DNA of 64,000 nt, taken from assembly GCF_002799245.1 (NCBI RefSeq), contig NZ_NEQV01000007.1, positions 62,001-126,000 of the forward strand, read 5' to 3'. A program made the translations under genes and the position numbers. This document shows, one piece after another, positions 33,044 through 42,116 of the stretch (within the stretch, counting starts at the first letter, position 1; each line of letters opens with the position of its first letter). The notes under the pieces were generated by a model, which was not told the DNA's origin, made no database searches, and was given only the letters and a program-made list of their open reading frames with translations. This stretch comes from Stenotrophomonas maltophilia (GTDB lineage: Bacteria > Pseudomonadota > Gammaproteobacteria > Xanthomonadales > Xanthomonadaceae).

Positions 33044-35239
33044 TCAATCCGACGTTCCAATGGCGCCGGATCCTTCACTGGCCGGCAGCAGGGAAGGGCG
33101 CTCGTCGAACCACTCGCGTGCCTTGGCCAGATGCCACTGGCGGCGGTCGCCATCCAGTTCGATGCCCGCTCCCAGCAGCCCCCAGCGCAGATAGAGATCA
33201 CCGCGCTTGCGCTGTTCCAGCAGGTCCAGCCGTGCGCGAACCGACAGGCGGTCATTCTCGGCCTGCAGGCCATCGATCACCAGGTGGCCCGGTCGCCAGC
33301 GCAGCCTGGCCTGTGCATCCACCTGGCCGGCATCCAGCAGGGAGAGCGCCCAGCGCGGGTAGTCGGTGCGTTCGGCGAACAGCGCCAGCAAAGGCCGGGC
33401 ATCGCTCAGGTCCAGATCGGTAGTGGCGTCCACCTGGAAGGGGGACTGCGCGTCGATGCGGCCGCGCTTGAAGGCCGCGCGCCCTTTCCATGCAGTCGAG
33501 CGTTCGGTACCGGCCACCTGCACGTTGCGCAGCTCGACCGTGGTGCCGGACAGATCGAAGTGACGCTGGCGGAAGTCGCCACGGCGCAGCGTTGCGTTCA
33601 CATCGACATCGCCACCCATGTCCAGCCCTGCCACCTTCGCCTTGGCATTGCGTCCCAGCAGCCGCGCCGTGCCATGACCGACGCGGCCATCGGTATCGAG
33701 GGTGGCATCGCCGGTCAGGCTGCCGGTGCCGCTGAGCAGCCGTACCTGGGGCGAGCCGAGGTATCGGTTGTAGGCGGTCAGGTCCGGAATCGTGGCCTCG
33801 CTGAAGCTCAGGTGCGCGCGCACCCCCTTGCGCAATTCCTGCAGGCGGCCGTCGCCGGTCAGGTCCAACGCCAGATCGCGGCCGTCGAACAGCCGTACCT
33901 CCTTGGCATCGGCGGGGCGTGCGGTGAAGCGGGGCAGGCGGATCGCCAACTGTGCCTGGTTGGGGGTGCCGGCCTTCAATTCGCCATGGGCGCTGGCCGT
34001 GCCTGCCAGGCGAACACCGGCAACGTCGGCCACGGCTTCGGCAGCCGGGATATCCACCGTGCTGCCTTCGATCAGCTCGCCGTTGCGCAGCCGCAGGTCG
34101 GCCTTCAGCGTGCCGCCGCCGTCCAGTTGCAGCCACGGTTTGCGCACGAACAGGGCAGGGATCCAGTTGAGCGAGGTGAACGTCCATTCGCCGCGGATGG
34201 TGCCGGAACTGCGCTCCAGCAGCGTGGCCAGGTCCTGGAAGGGGATATCGCGGCCGGTGATGTGCAGGTCCGCGTCTACTTCGCTGCCCGAACCGGGGCG
34301 TGGGGGCAGGCGAGCCTGCAGGCGCAGGTCGTTGGCCACGTTCAGCTGCACCGCCAGTACGCCGCGATCAGGGGCGCCGCCGCCGAGGAAGAGCGGCACC
34401 TGCCAGAGCGCGTGGTCACCGGGCTGCAGCTGGCCGTCGATCAGGTGTGCGGAGAGCTGCAGGCGGCCCGGCACCGGAGCGCTGGAGATCTTCGGGGTGG
34501 TGGCGTCGGTGTCCATGCGCAGGCCCTGGCTGCGTGCATCAACGTCCAGCTGGGCATGCAGGATCTTCAGCTTGGCCAGCCCAGGCGCCTGATCGCGGTA
34601 GTGGCGCGGGTAGCTGAAGCGCGCAGCCAGGTTCATGTCGCCCAGCAGCTGCACACCGTCGAAGCTGGTGTCCGCACGCTTGAACGTGATGTTTGAATCC
34701 AGCAGTTCCGAAGGACCGCCGCGCAGCTGCTTGACGAAGCCGACCGTACCCTGGCCCTTGCCGATGATCAGCAGCTTGCCGAGCCGTGCGCTGCGGATGC
34801 TGTCGCTGTGGATGGCGTCGAAACGCAGGGTCCAGCCCTGGTCGCTGCGCGGCGGCGGCGGAATGGCTTCTTCCACGCGGCTGATTTCGGCCGACACCCC
34901 GGTGGCCTGCAGCCGAGGCACCCGTACCTCGCGCCTGAACAAGGGAAACACTGCCAGCCTGGCGCTTGCCCGATCGGCATGCAACACATAGACAGTGCGG
35001 TTCACGTGGCCGCGCATATGCACGTTCCAGGCGATGACGTGGCCGGGCAACAAGGTAATGGCCGGGCCGGTTGTCATCACGAACTTGTGAGGCTTGCGAT
35101 TGGTGACCTGGTCGAACAGCGGCGTGTTGAGGAAGAGGTTGCCGGCCAGCAGGTACAGCAGGTAGATGCCCAGCAGGACGTAGGCCGGAATACGCCATCG
35201 TCGACGCCGCTGCGGGGTGTGCGCTGAAACAGGAGGCAT
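33044..35239 (-). CDS. AsmA-like envelope protein
   Basis: 731 residues. A single N-terminal membrane helix (about residues 16-36, RIPAYVLLGIYLLYLLAG) anchors a long beta-rich periplasmic part. Repeating stretches such as GTGSLTGDATLDTDGRVGHG and DVDVNATLRRGDFRQRHFDLSG resemble the AsmA/TAM/DUF748 superfamily, which forms bridge-like grooves for lipid traffic. It converges on chrR (10 nt between stops). No GCATCC promoter was found upstream, so membership in the ECF regulon is not supported. Confidence 0.6.
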   Translation of the reverse strand: MPPVSAHTPQRRRRWRIPAYVLLGIYLLYLLAGNLFLNTPLFDQVTNRKPHKFVMTTGPAITLLPGHVIAWNVHMRGHVNRTVYVLHADRASARLAVFPLFRREVRVPRLQATGVSAEISRVEEAIPPPPRSDQGWTLRFDAIHSDSIRSARLGKLLIIGKGQGTVGFVKQLRGGPSELLDSNITFKRADTSFDGVQLLGDMNLAARFSYPRHYRDQAPGLAKLKILHAQLDVDARSQGLRMDTDATTPKISSAPVPGRLQLSAHLIDGQLQPGDHALWQVPLFLGGGAPDRGVLAVQLNVANDLRLQARLPPRPGSGSEVDADLHITGRDIPFQDLATLLERSSGTIRGEWTFTSLNWIPALFVRKPWLQLDGGGTLKADLRLRNGELIEGSTVDIPAAEAVADVAGVRLAGTASAHGELKAGTPNQAQLAIRLPRFTARPADAKEVRLFDGRDLALDLTGDGRLQELRKGVRAHLSFSEATIPDLTAYNRYLGSPQVRLLSGTGSLTGDATLDTDGRVGHGTARLLGRNAKAKVAGLDMGGDVDVNATLRRGDFRQRHFDLSGTTVELRNVQVAGTERSTAWKGRAAFKRGRIDAQSPFQVDATTDLDLSDARPLLALFAERTDYPRWALSLLDAGQVDAQARLRWRPGHLVIDGLQAENDRLSVRARLDLLEQRKRGDLYLRWGLLGAGIELDGDRRQWHLAKAREWFDERPSLLPASEGSGAIGTSD

Positions 35240-35369
35240 CTACTGCTCTGGAGGGTGGAATTTCCTCAACTATCACGGAGCGGGTGGCGGTGGCACGTGA
35301 AGCAGCTACGGGGCCCGGGCTTGTTTCTGCTGGTGTCCGGCCTGGTCACCAGCTCAGAAACGAACTTTC

Positions 35370-36623
35370 CTACATGCTCCAATCAATCCGCACGCCTGCG
35401 ATCAACGCATTCGGCAGGTCACGTTGGCGAGCGGGTTCGTTGAACTGGTCCGGATGCACGATGTAGTGCAGGTTCGGTGCGACCCGGAGCTGCGGGGTCA
35501 GCTGGATGCCGTAGCTCAGCTCCATCATCACCTGGCTCCCCTGTGGCGTGCCGCTGCCGCCCGCCGCGGCACGGGCAAGGCGCAGGTTCTCCAGCGCAGT
35601 GTTGCTGTACTTCTGCTGCGTCACGACGAAGGCGATGCTGTCCTGCGGTCGGCTGGCGAACGTCCCTTTCTGCACCAGGCCGGCCTGCAGGAAGTGATCT
35701 TCAATCAGCTGGCCGGAGGTGCCCTTGAGCGCGGCGCCGAAGAGGGTCAGGCCACGGCCGCTGCCATCACTGGTGAGCTGCTGCTCGAAGCGGGCGAACG
35801 CACCGGAGCGACCGTGGCGTGTGGCGTACTCCTGGCCGCTGAGCAGCGCAGGGATGCCGTTGGCATCGCGCAGCGGATCGCGATAGGTCGAGTTGTCCTG
35901 CCAGCCACCGAGTTCATACCTGGCTTTCAAGCGCGCCGAAGCGGGGCTGCGCCAGCCGATCGTGTAGGGCACGATCCAGCCGGTGGCCTGGTTCGTGTTC
36001 CATTTCAGGCCATGCTGACCGTCTTCGGCCTGGCTGGGATCGACCTGGTAGGCGCCAACGCGCACGTAGACATCGGGTGTCACCCAGGCCGTGGCATCGG
36101 CCATCCAGCTCGATACCGGCCACCAGGTGAAATTGCTGGTGCGGAATACGTAGGTCGGGTTGCCACAGGCCGAGTTGCCCTGGAAGTACTGGCACAGTTC
36201 CGAACCGAGGTGGTGGATGTTGGCAACGCTGCGCCCGGCTTCCAGCACCAGGCGATCGTCCAGCAGCTTCTGCTCAAGGGTCAGATTGGCCAGGCGCGTG
36301 CCCTGGCCACCGTAGATTTCCTGCACCGAGGTGCTGTTGCCCGTGCTGCTGTTGGCGAGGTTGGTGCCATGGCGGTTGATGCCGTAGGCCTTGATCGTCG
36401 CGCCCCGCCAGCCGAACGCAGCGTCCAGGTTCACATCGGCGCCGAACATCAACTGGCCGGCATAGGCCGTGCCGCTGCGCTTGCCGCCGTCGAGCGTGGC
36501 GGCAGCTTCGCCCGTGTAGGCGAGCTTGGGGATGAACACTTCGCTTGCATCGGCAGCGGCGGCCAGTGACGGCAGGGCCAGCAGGATCGCTGCCAGCAAC
36601 GGGCGGCGGGAAGAGCAGGTCAT
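35370..36623 (-). CDS. Carbohydrate porin, OprB family
   Basis: 417 residues: signal peptide ending SLAAAADA, then amphipathic strands through to a C-terminal ending in Met rather than the usual aromatic residue. GRSVANIHHLGSELCQYFQGNSACGNP with paired Cys and an FTWWPVSSW motif are OprB-like. It admits sugars through the outer membrane. AAGGAG stands ten bases before ATG 36623. It lies directly after fruBKA and is probably co-expressed for fructose uptake, although a palindrome separates it from fruA. Confidence 0.82.
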   Translation of the reverse strand: MTCSSRRPLLAAILLALPSLAAAADASEVFIPKLAYTGEAAATLDGGKRSGTAYAGQLMFGADVNLDAAFGWRGATIKAYGINRHGTNLANSSTGNSTSVQEIYGGQGTRLANLTLEQKLLDDRLVLEAGRSVANIHHLGSELCQYFQGNSACGNPTYVFRTSNFTWWPVSSWMADATAWVTPDVYVRVGAYQVDPSQAEDGQHGLKWNTNQATGWIVPYTIGWRSPASARLKARYELGGWQDNSTYRDPLRDANGIPALLSGQEYATRHGRSGAFARFEQQLTSDGSGRGLTLFGAALKGTSGQLIEDHFLQAGLVQKGTFASRPQDSIAFVVTQQKYSNTALENLRLARAAAGGSGTPQGSQVMMELSYGIQLTPQLRVAPNLHYIVHPDQFNEPARQRDLPNALIAGVRIDWSM

Positions 36624-36659
36624 GGGCGGGGCTCCTTGTGCAGGGCGTATGTCGCTGGG

Positions 36660-36677
36660 CCCCTGCACGTGCAGGGG
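36660..36677. terminator. Perfect 18-bp palindrome between fruA and porin gene
   Basis: CCCCTGCACGTGCAGGGG is fully self-complementary. It could attenuate or process the fru-porin transcript, or serve as a protein site; there is no T-tract. Confidence 0.4.
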
Positions 36678-36705
36678 CGCGCAATGATCGTGGGGATGGG
36701 AAGGG

Positions 36706-38409
36706 TCAGGCCGGTGTGGTGACCGGCTTCTTGAGGACGCGCAGCGCGACCGCCGTGACGCCCACACCGGCCAGCAGCGCCAGCAGGTAGACACCGAGGT
36801 GGGTGACTGCGTTCGGGATTGGCAGCACGAACACACCGCCGTGCGGCACCTTCAGCTCGACGCCCGCGGCCATCGAGATCGCACCCGCCACGGCAGAGCC
36901 CAGGATCAGCGCCGGAATAGTGCGCAGGGGGTCGCGCGCGGCGTAGGGAATCGCGCCCTCGGTCACGAAACTGAGGCCGAGCACGCCCGCAGCACCGGCC
37001 GTGCCGCGTTCCTCGGCGGTGAAGCGGTTGCTGAACAACCACGTTGCCAACGCAATGCCCAGCGGCGGCGTCATGCCGCCGATCATTGTCGCCGCCATCG
37101 GCGTGTAGACCTGGCTGGAAATCAACGCGGTGGAAAACGCGTAGGAGGCCTTGTTGACCGGCCCGCCCATGTCCACGGCCATCATTCCACCCAGCAGCAG
37201 GCCGAGCAGGATCGCGCTGCTGCCCTGCATGCCACGCAGCCAGTCGGTCAGCCAGGCCAGCAGTCCGGCGACCGGCGTGCCGATCACGTACATCATCAGC
37301 AGGCCGACCAGCAGCGTGCCCAGCACGGGCAGGATCAGCACCGGCTTGAGGCCTTCCAGGCTGCGCGGCAGGCGCAGCGCACGGTTGATCCAGTGCACGC
37401 CATAACCGGCGATGAAGCCGGCAAGGATGCCGCCGATGAAGCCAGCATCCATGTTCACCGCAACCAGCCCGCCGATCATGCCGGGCGCGATGCCGGGGCG
37501 GTCGGCGATGGAGTAGGCGATGTAACCGGCCAGTGCCGGCACCATCAACATGAAGCCGGACTTGGCGCCGATCTGGAACAGCGACCAGGCCAGCGTGCCC
37601 TTGTGTGCATCGTCGAAGGCGTAGATGCCGCCAAGTGCGAACGCCAGGGCGATCAGCAGACCGCCGGCGGTTACAAACGGCAGCATGAACGACACGCCGG
37701 TCATCAGGTGCCTGTAGGGGCCGGTGGCCTTGCTCTTTTCGGTCGTGCGGCCGGCAGCCGCCGTGCCGGACTGCACGCTGGCCTCGGCCAGCGCCTTGCG
37801 GATCAGGTTCTGGCCATCGTTGATCGCCGGTTTGGTGCCGCTCTTGAACACTCGCTTGCCGGCGAAGCGCGAAAGCTCGACCTCGCGGTCGGCGGCAATC
37901 AGCACCAGGTCGGCGGCGGCGATTTCCTCATCACTCAATGCGTCCTGCGCGCCGACCGAACCCTGGGTCTCGACCCGAATCGCGAGGCCCAACGCCGTTG
38001 CGGCCTGCTGCAGGCCCTCCGCCGCCATGAAGGTGTGGGCGATGCCGGTCGGGCAGGAGGTAACGGCGACGATACGCTTGACCACGTTCGCATCGGCGTC
38101 ACTGGTCGGTGCGGCCACGAGCGGTGCGAGCGCGGCAACCGGGTCGTCCAGAACCTCGCCGAGGCTGGCACGCACGATCCGGGCATTGCCGAAGCGCGCG
38201 GTGTCCGCCTCGCCATCGCCCACCAGCAGCAACTGCGTTGCGGCGGCAGCGTGCGGGGTGGGCAGTGCGCCGGTCACGCCCTGCTCGCTGCGGACTTCGA
38301 TCGCTAGTTCGAACCCTTGCTGGCGGGCAGCGCGGCGCAGTGCTTCAGCGGCTAGAACCGCTTCGATGCTGCGTTCACCAGCGGCGATGACTACGGTGGA
38401 AGCTTGCAT
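36706..38409 (-). CDS. fruA: PTS fructose transporter subunit IIBC
   Basis: 567 residues. An N-terminal degenerate IIB copy (about 1-95, no active Cys) precedes the functional IIB with VTSCPTGIAHTFMAA, the phospho-Cys near residue 118. The IIC membrane channel starts near residue 230 with TGVSFMLPFVTAGGLLIAL and includes the GGPVNKASYAF motif. It imports fructose as fructose 1-phosphate. It is the last fru gene, 85 nt after fruK. Confidence 0.95.
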   Translation of the reverse strand: MQASTVVIAAGERSIEAVLAAEALRRAARQQGFELAIEVRSEQGVTGALPTPHAAAATQLLLVGDGEADTARFGNARIVRASLGEVLDDPVAALAPLVAAPTSDADANVVKRIVAVTSCPTGIAHTFMAAEGLQQAATALGLAIRVETQGSVGAQDALSDEEIAAADLVLIAADREVELSRFAGKRVFKSGTKPAINDGQNLIRKALAEASVQSGTAAAGRTTEKSKATGPYRHLMTGVSFMLPFVTAGGLLIALAFALGGIYAFDDAHKGTLAWSLFQIGAKSGFMLMVPALAGYIAYSIADRPGIAPGMIGGLVAVNMDAGFIGGILAGFIAGYGVHWINRALRLPRSLEGLKPVLILPVLGTLLVGLLMMYVIGTPVAGLLAWLTDWLRGMQGSSAILLGLLLGGMMAVDMGGPVNKASYAFSTALISSQVYTPMAATMIGGMTPPLGIALATWLFSNRFTAEERGTAGAAGVLGLSFVTEGAIPYAARDPLRTIPALILGSAVAGAISMAAGVELKVPHGGVFVLPIPNAVTHLGVYLLALLAGVGVTAVALRVLKKPVTTPA

Positions 38410-38494
38410 GGGAACTCCTGGAATTCTTCGGGTTCGTCCTTGCAGGAGGCACTACAGACGGCCCGAGGCCCGCCGCAGCTCTCCTGAAGTGATT

Positions 38495-39451
38495 TCAATC
38501 CAACCGCTCGATCAGTACATCGCCGGTCCACTCACGCACCTGGGCCGGGTCCAGCCTTCGTGCGTCGCCGCTTTCCAGCCGGACCATCGAGAACGCCGTC
38601 GCCAATCGTGCGCAACCGGCCAGGTCGAGGGCGGGGTCCAGCAATGCGGCGGCGATACCGGCGACCATGGCGTCGCCCGCGCCGACCGTGCTGCCCTGTG
38701 CCAGTCGAGTCGGTCGCGCTACCAGGGCGCCGTGGCGATCAACGAACAGCGCGCCGTCGGTGCCCATCGAGATCGCCACCAGTGCAACCCCACGTTCAAC
38801 CAGTGCCTGGCCAGCCGCCCGCAGGGCGCCGCAATCCGGCAGCGGCGTGCCGGTCCAGGCCTCCAGTTCGTGGCGGTTGGGCTTGATCGCGTGGGGCAGT
38901 GGGCGCTGTGCGCCGCTCAAGGCGGCGGCAAGTGCGTCGCCGCTGGTGTCCAGCAGCACGCGCGCGCCGCCGGCACTGGCCTGCGCCAGCAATCGCGCCC
39001 ATGCATCGGCCGGCAGCCCCGAAGGAAGGCTGCCGGACAGCACCACCGGCAGGTCCGGCTGCAGCAGGGCGGCGAGTCGGCGGGACACTGCGTCCAGATC
39101 GGCATCGCCCAGCGTCAGACCGGGCAGATTGATGTCGGTGGTCTCGCCGTTGGCCTCTTCGACCAGCTTGATGTTGGTGCGGGTCCGGCCCGGAATGCGC
39201 AGGCAGCCGTCTGCGATGCGCCGCGCCGAGAACAGTGCGTTGAACACGCCGTCGTTGCCGTCGCCGAGCACGCCCAGCGCGGTGGTCTGCACGCCCCAGT
39301 CGGCCAGGCAGGCGGCGACGTTGATGCCCTTGCCGCCGGCGTCATCGCGGGTGCTGCGGGCGCGGTGCACGTGGCCGGGCTGCAGGCGCGCCAACCGCAC
39401 GGTCTGGTCGATCGCCGGGTTCAGGGTGATGGTGACGGCATGTGCACTCAT
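38495..39451 (-). CDS. fruK: 1-phosphofructokinase
   Basis: 318 residues of the PfkB family. N-terminal ITLNPAIDQTV, the GGKGINVA sugar-binding loop near residue 39, and the C-terminal anion hole STVGAGDAMVAG with catalytic Asp near residue 260 are typical. It converts fructose 1-phosphate to fructose 1,6-bisphosphate. Its ATG overlaps the fruB stop as ATGA. Confidence 0.95.
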   Translation of the reverse strand: MSAHAVTITLNPAIDQTVRLARLQPGHVHRARSTRDDAGGKGINVAACLADWGVQTTALGVLGDGNDGVFNALFSARRIADGCLRIPGRTRTNIKLVEEANGETTDINLPGLTLGDADLDAVSRRLAALLQPDLPVVLSGSLPSGLPADAWARLLAQASAGGARVLLDTSGDALAAALSGAQRPLPHAIKPNRHELEAWTGTPLPDCGALRAAGQALVERGVALVAISMGTDGALFVDRHGALVARPTRLAQGSTVGAGDAMVAGIAAALLDPALDLAGCARLATAFSMVRLESGDARRLDPAQVREWTGDVLIERLD

Positions 39452-41958
39452 GCGTGCGCTCCATCCAGGGCGCGCACCTGCTGCGCGGTTTCGCAGTCCA
39501 GCGCGCTGCCGGCCAGCGCCTGCAGATCAGCCAGTGTGTTGCCGCGCAGGCGTGCTTTCACGGCCGGGATGTCGTTCGGGGTCATCGACAGTTCGTCCAC
39601 GCCCAGGCCGGCCAGCAGCATCGCGCCAAAGGGATCACCGGCCAGGCCGCCGCAGACGCCAACCCAGCGCCCCTGCGTGCGTGCACCTTCCACAGTGGCG
39701 CGGATCGCGCGCAGCACGGCAGGATGCAGGCTGTCGGCCTCTGCAGCCAGTTCAGGGTTCTGGCGGTCGATCGCCAGCACGTACTGGGTCAGGTCGTTGG
39801 TACCGATCGAGAAGAAGTCGGCGTGGCGGGCCAGTACATCACTCTGTGCCGCGGCTGCCGGCACTTCGATCATGATGCCGATCGGCACTTCGGGGGCCTC
39901 GAGTTCGGTGCGCAGCCGCTCGCAGATGGCGCGCAGTGCGACCAGCTCCGGCACCGAGGTGATCATCGGGAACATGATGGACAGGCGTGCGCCATCCTTC
40001 GCTGCGCGATACAGCGCACGCAGCTGCGGCTCCAGCAGGTCGGGGCGACGCAGCAGCAGGCGCGCGCCGCGCACGCCGAGGAACGGGTTTTCCTCGTGTG
40101 GCAACTCCAGATGCGCAACCTGCTTGTCGCCACCGATGTCGAGTGCGCGCACGATCAGCGGGCGGCCGTCCAGCGCTTTTGCCATCGCCATGTAGGTTGC
40201 GTACTGCTCATCCTCGCTGGGCGTGCTGCCACGTTCGAGGAACAGGAATTCGGTACGCATCAGGCCAACGCCCTCCGCGCCTTGTTCCAGCGCCAACGGC
40301 ACCTGCTCGGGCAGGTTGACGTTGGCACCGATGTCGATGCGGTGGCCGTCGGTGGTCTGCGCGGGCTGCGCGCGTTGCGCGGCTTCGCGTTCGCGGATCT
40401 GCTGCTGTTCGGCGATCCAGGTGCGTGCCGAGGCCAGATCGCCTTCGGAGGGGGACAGATAGAGCCGCCCGCTGCTGCCGTCGATGATCGCCTCGCTGCC
40501 CGCGCGGATCGCGAGCAGTTCCGCGCCGCCGGCAACCAGTGCCGGCAGGCCGAGCGTGCGCGAGAGGATCGCGGTGTGCGAGGTCGGGCCGCCCTGCGCG
40601 GTGGCGAGGCCCAGCACGCGGCCGGTGTCGAGGTTGGCGGTGTCCGACGGCGACAGATCGGCGGCCAGCAGGATGCACGGTTGCGCTGGCAGATCGGCGA
40701 GGCCGCCGCCGGCGGCGGACGGATCGAGCTGCGCCAGTACGCGCCGGCCGACGTCGCGCAGGTCGGCGGCGCGGCCCGCCAGCACCGGGTTGCCCAGCGC
40801 CGCCAGCCCGGAGGCGATCTGCTCGATGGCCTGATGCCACGACCACGCGACGCCATGGCCTTCAACCATCAGCTGGCAGGTGCGGGTGATCAGGTCCGTG
40901 TCGTCGAGCAGCGTGGCCTGAGCCTTGAAGATCGCCGCATCCGAGGCGCCGAGCCTGCGCTGGGTGTCGTCCTGCAGGGCAGCCAGTTGCTGGCGGGTGC
41001 GGCTGAGCGCGTCCTGCAGGCGCGCGCCGCCTTCGCCCAGCGGGGTGGGGCGGTCGGCCACTTCGGTATGCATGCTGGCCAGCACGTGCACCGGGCCGAT
41101 CGCCAGCCCGGGGCTGGCGCCGATACCGACGATCGCCGCCTGTGCTTCAGGCGGATTCCAGCCCGCAACGGGCGCGGCCTTGCGCTGTGCTGCGCGCTCG
41201 GCATCAGCCTTTTCCTGCGCGACCAGCCCGTCCATGACCTTGCGCAGTGCGGTCAACAGGGCGGGGGCATCGGCCCCCTCGGCAGACACGCTGACCGCAT
41301 CGCCATGGCGCAGCCCGAGTTGCAGCAGCGTGACCAGGCTCTTGGCATCGGCCGCCTGATCGCCGGCACGCACCTGGGCGCGGGCGGTGAAGCCGCGCGC
41401 CGTCTCGGCCCAGCGTGTGGCCGGACGCGCGTGCAGCCCGCTGGGGTAGGCGATGGTCCAGTCGAAACGCTCGGCCAGATCAGCCACCGGCACGTTGGCA
41501 GCCGTGATCACAACATCGCCGGTCAGCGCGTTGACGATCTCGCTCGCATCGGTGGTGGTGAACAAGCGTTGCAGCGTGGCGTCATCCTGGATCAGCCGGG
41601 TCAGCCGCCGCAGCAGGGTGATGTGGGTATCGGACTGGGCGGCGATGCCGACCACCAGGCGGGTGATCTGGCCCGGATTCCATTCCACGCCTCCCGGAAA
41701 CTGCAGCACCGCAATGCCATCGTGGCGTACCAGATGGCGGTCCTCGCCCAGCCCGTGCGGGATGGCCACGCCATGGCCGAGGAAGGTATTGGCCAGCGCT
41801 TCGCGGCGCCCCATGCTGGCTTCGTACCCCGGCGCCACGCAGCCGGCGGCCACCAGCATCTGGGCCACCTGGGCGATGGCATCGGTCTTGTCGTGTGCCC
41901 GAGCGTTCAGGCGGATCAATTCCCGGCTGACGGGGGCGGGGGAGGTCAGGGGAGGCAA
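39448..41958 (-). CDS. fruB: Fused PTS EIIA(Fru)-HPr-enzyme I phosphotransferase
   Basis: About 836 residues. EIIA (1-150) has GVAIPHG with the phospho-His, HPr follows with PSGLHARPA, and enzyme I occupies the C-terminal two thirds with GGPTSHTAILSR and the late PEP-site GTNDLTQYVLAIDR. It relays phosphate from PEP to FruA. TTG 41958 is chosen: GGAG lies upstream and the length suits xanthomonad FruB. The ATG at 42015 would place the FruR operator and a C10 tract within the coding region and is less likely. Confidence 0.9.
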   Translation of the reverse strand: MPPLTSPAPVSRELIRLNARAHDKTDAIAQVAQMLVAAGCVAPGYEASMGRREALANTFLGHGVAIPHGLGEDRHLVRHDGIAVLQFPGGVEWNPGQITRLVVGIAAQSDTHITLLRRLTRLIQDDATLQRLFTTTDASEIVNALTGDVVITAANVPVADLAERFDWTIAYPSGLHARPATRWAETARGFTARAQVRAGDQAADAKSLVTLLQLGLRHGDAVSVSAEGADAPALLTALRKVMDGLVAQEKADAERAAQRKAAPVAGWNPPEAQAAIVGIGASPGLAIGPVHVLASMHTEVADRPTPLGEGGARLQDALSRTRQQLAALQDDTQRRLGASDAAIFKAQATLLDDTDLITRTCQLMVEGHGVAWSWHQAIEQIASGLAALGNPVLAGRAADLRDVGRRVLAQLDPSAAGGGLADLPAQPCILLAADLSPSDTANLDTGRVLGLATAQGGPTSHTAILSRTLGLPALVAGGAELLAIRAGSEAIIDGSSGRLYLSPSEGDLASARTWIAEQQQIREREAAQRAQPAQTTDGHRIDIGANVNLPEQVPLALEQGAEGVGLMRTEFLFLERGSTPSEDEQYATYMAMAKALDGRPLIVRALDIGGDKQVAHLELPHEENPFLGVRGARLLLRRPDLLEPQLRALYRAAKDGARLSIMFPMITSVPELVALRAICERLRTELEAPEVPIGIMIEVPAAAAQSDVLARHADFFSIGTNDLTQYVLAIDRQNPELAAEADSLHPAVLRAIRATVEGARTQGRWVGVCGGLAGDPFGAMLLAGLGVDELSMTPNDIPAVKARLRGNTLADLQALAGSALDCETAQQVRALDGAHA

Positions 41959-41972
41959 GGCGGGCTCCGGGA

Positions 41973-41982
41973 GGGGGGGGGG
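41973..41982. repeat. Homopolymeric G10/C10 tract in the fruB leader
   Basis: Ten consecutive G on the plus strand (C10 in the fruB transcript) lie between the FruR operator and the fruB ribosome site. Such tracts can slip and change spacing or expression. Confidence 0.9.
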
Positions 41983-41994
41983 CTGTGATGTATT

Positions 41995-42006
41995 GGGAAC
42001 GTTCCC
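41995..42006. promoter_or_regulatory. fruR operator: FruR operator O1 (fru operon side)
   Basis: GGGAACGTTCCC is a perfect 12-bp palindrome with the central CG typical of LacI-family operators, 37 bp upstream of the chosen fruB start. Confidence 0.75.
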
Positions 42007-42103
42007 ACTCGTCATTTCAATGTGCACTGCACAAAAAGCCAATAGTCCTTTGGCGTTAGCATTGCCCTGAACGGCCATTCGGCCATGAACAGCGCCAGTT
42101 TCC

Positions 42104-42115
42104 GGGAACGTTTCC
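42104..42115. promoter_or_regulatory. fruR operator: FruR operator O2 (fruR side)
   Basis: GGGAACGTTTCC differs from O1 at one base and ends one base before the fruR start codon, fitting autorepression. Centres of O1 and O2 are 109 bp apart, so looping is possible. Confidence 0.7.
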
Positions 42116-42116
42116 A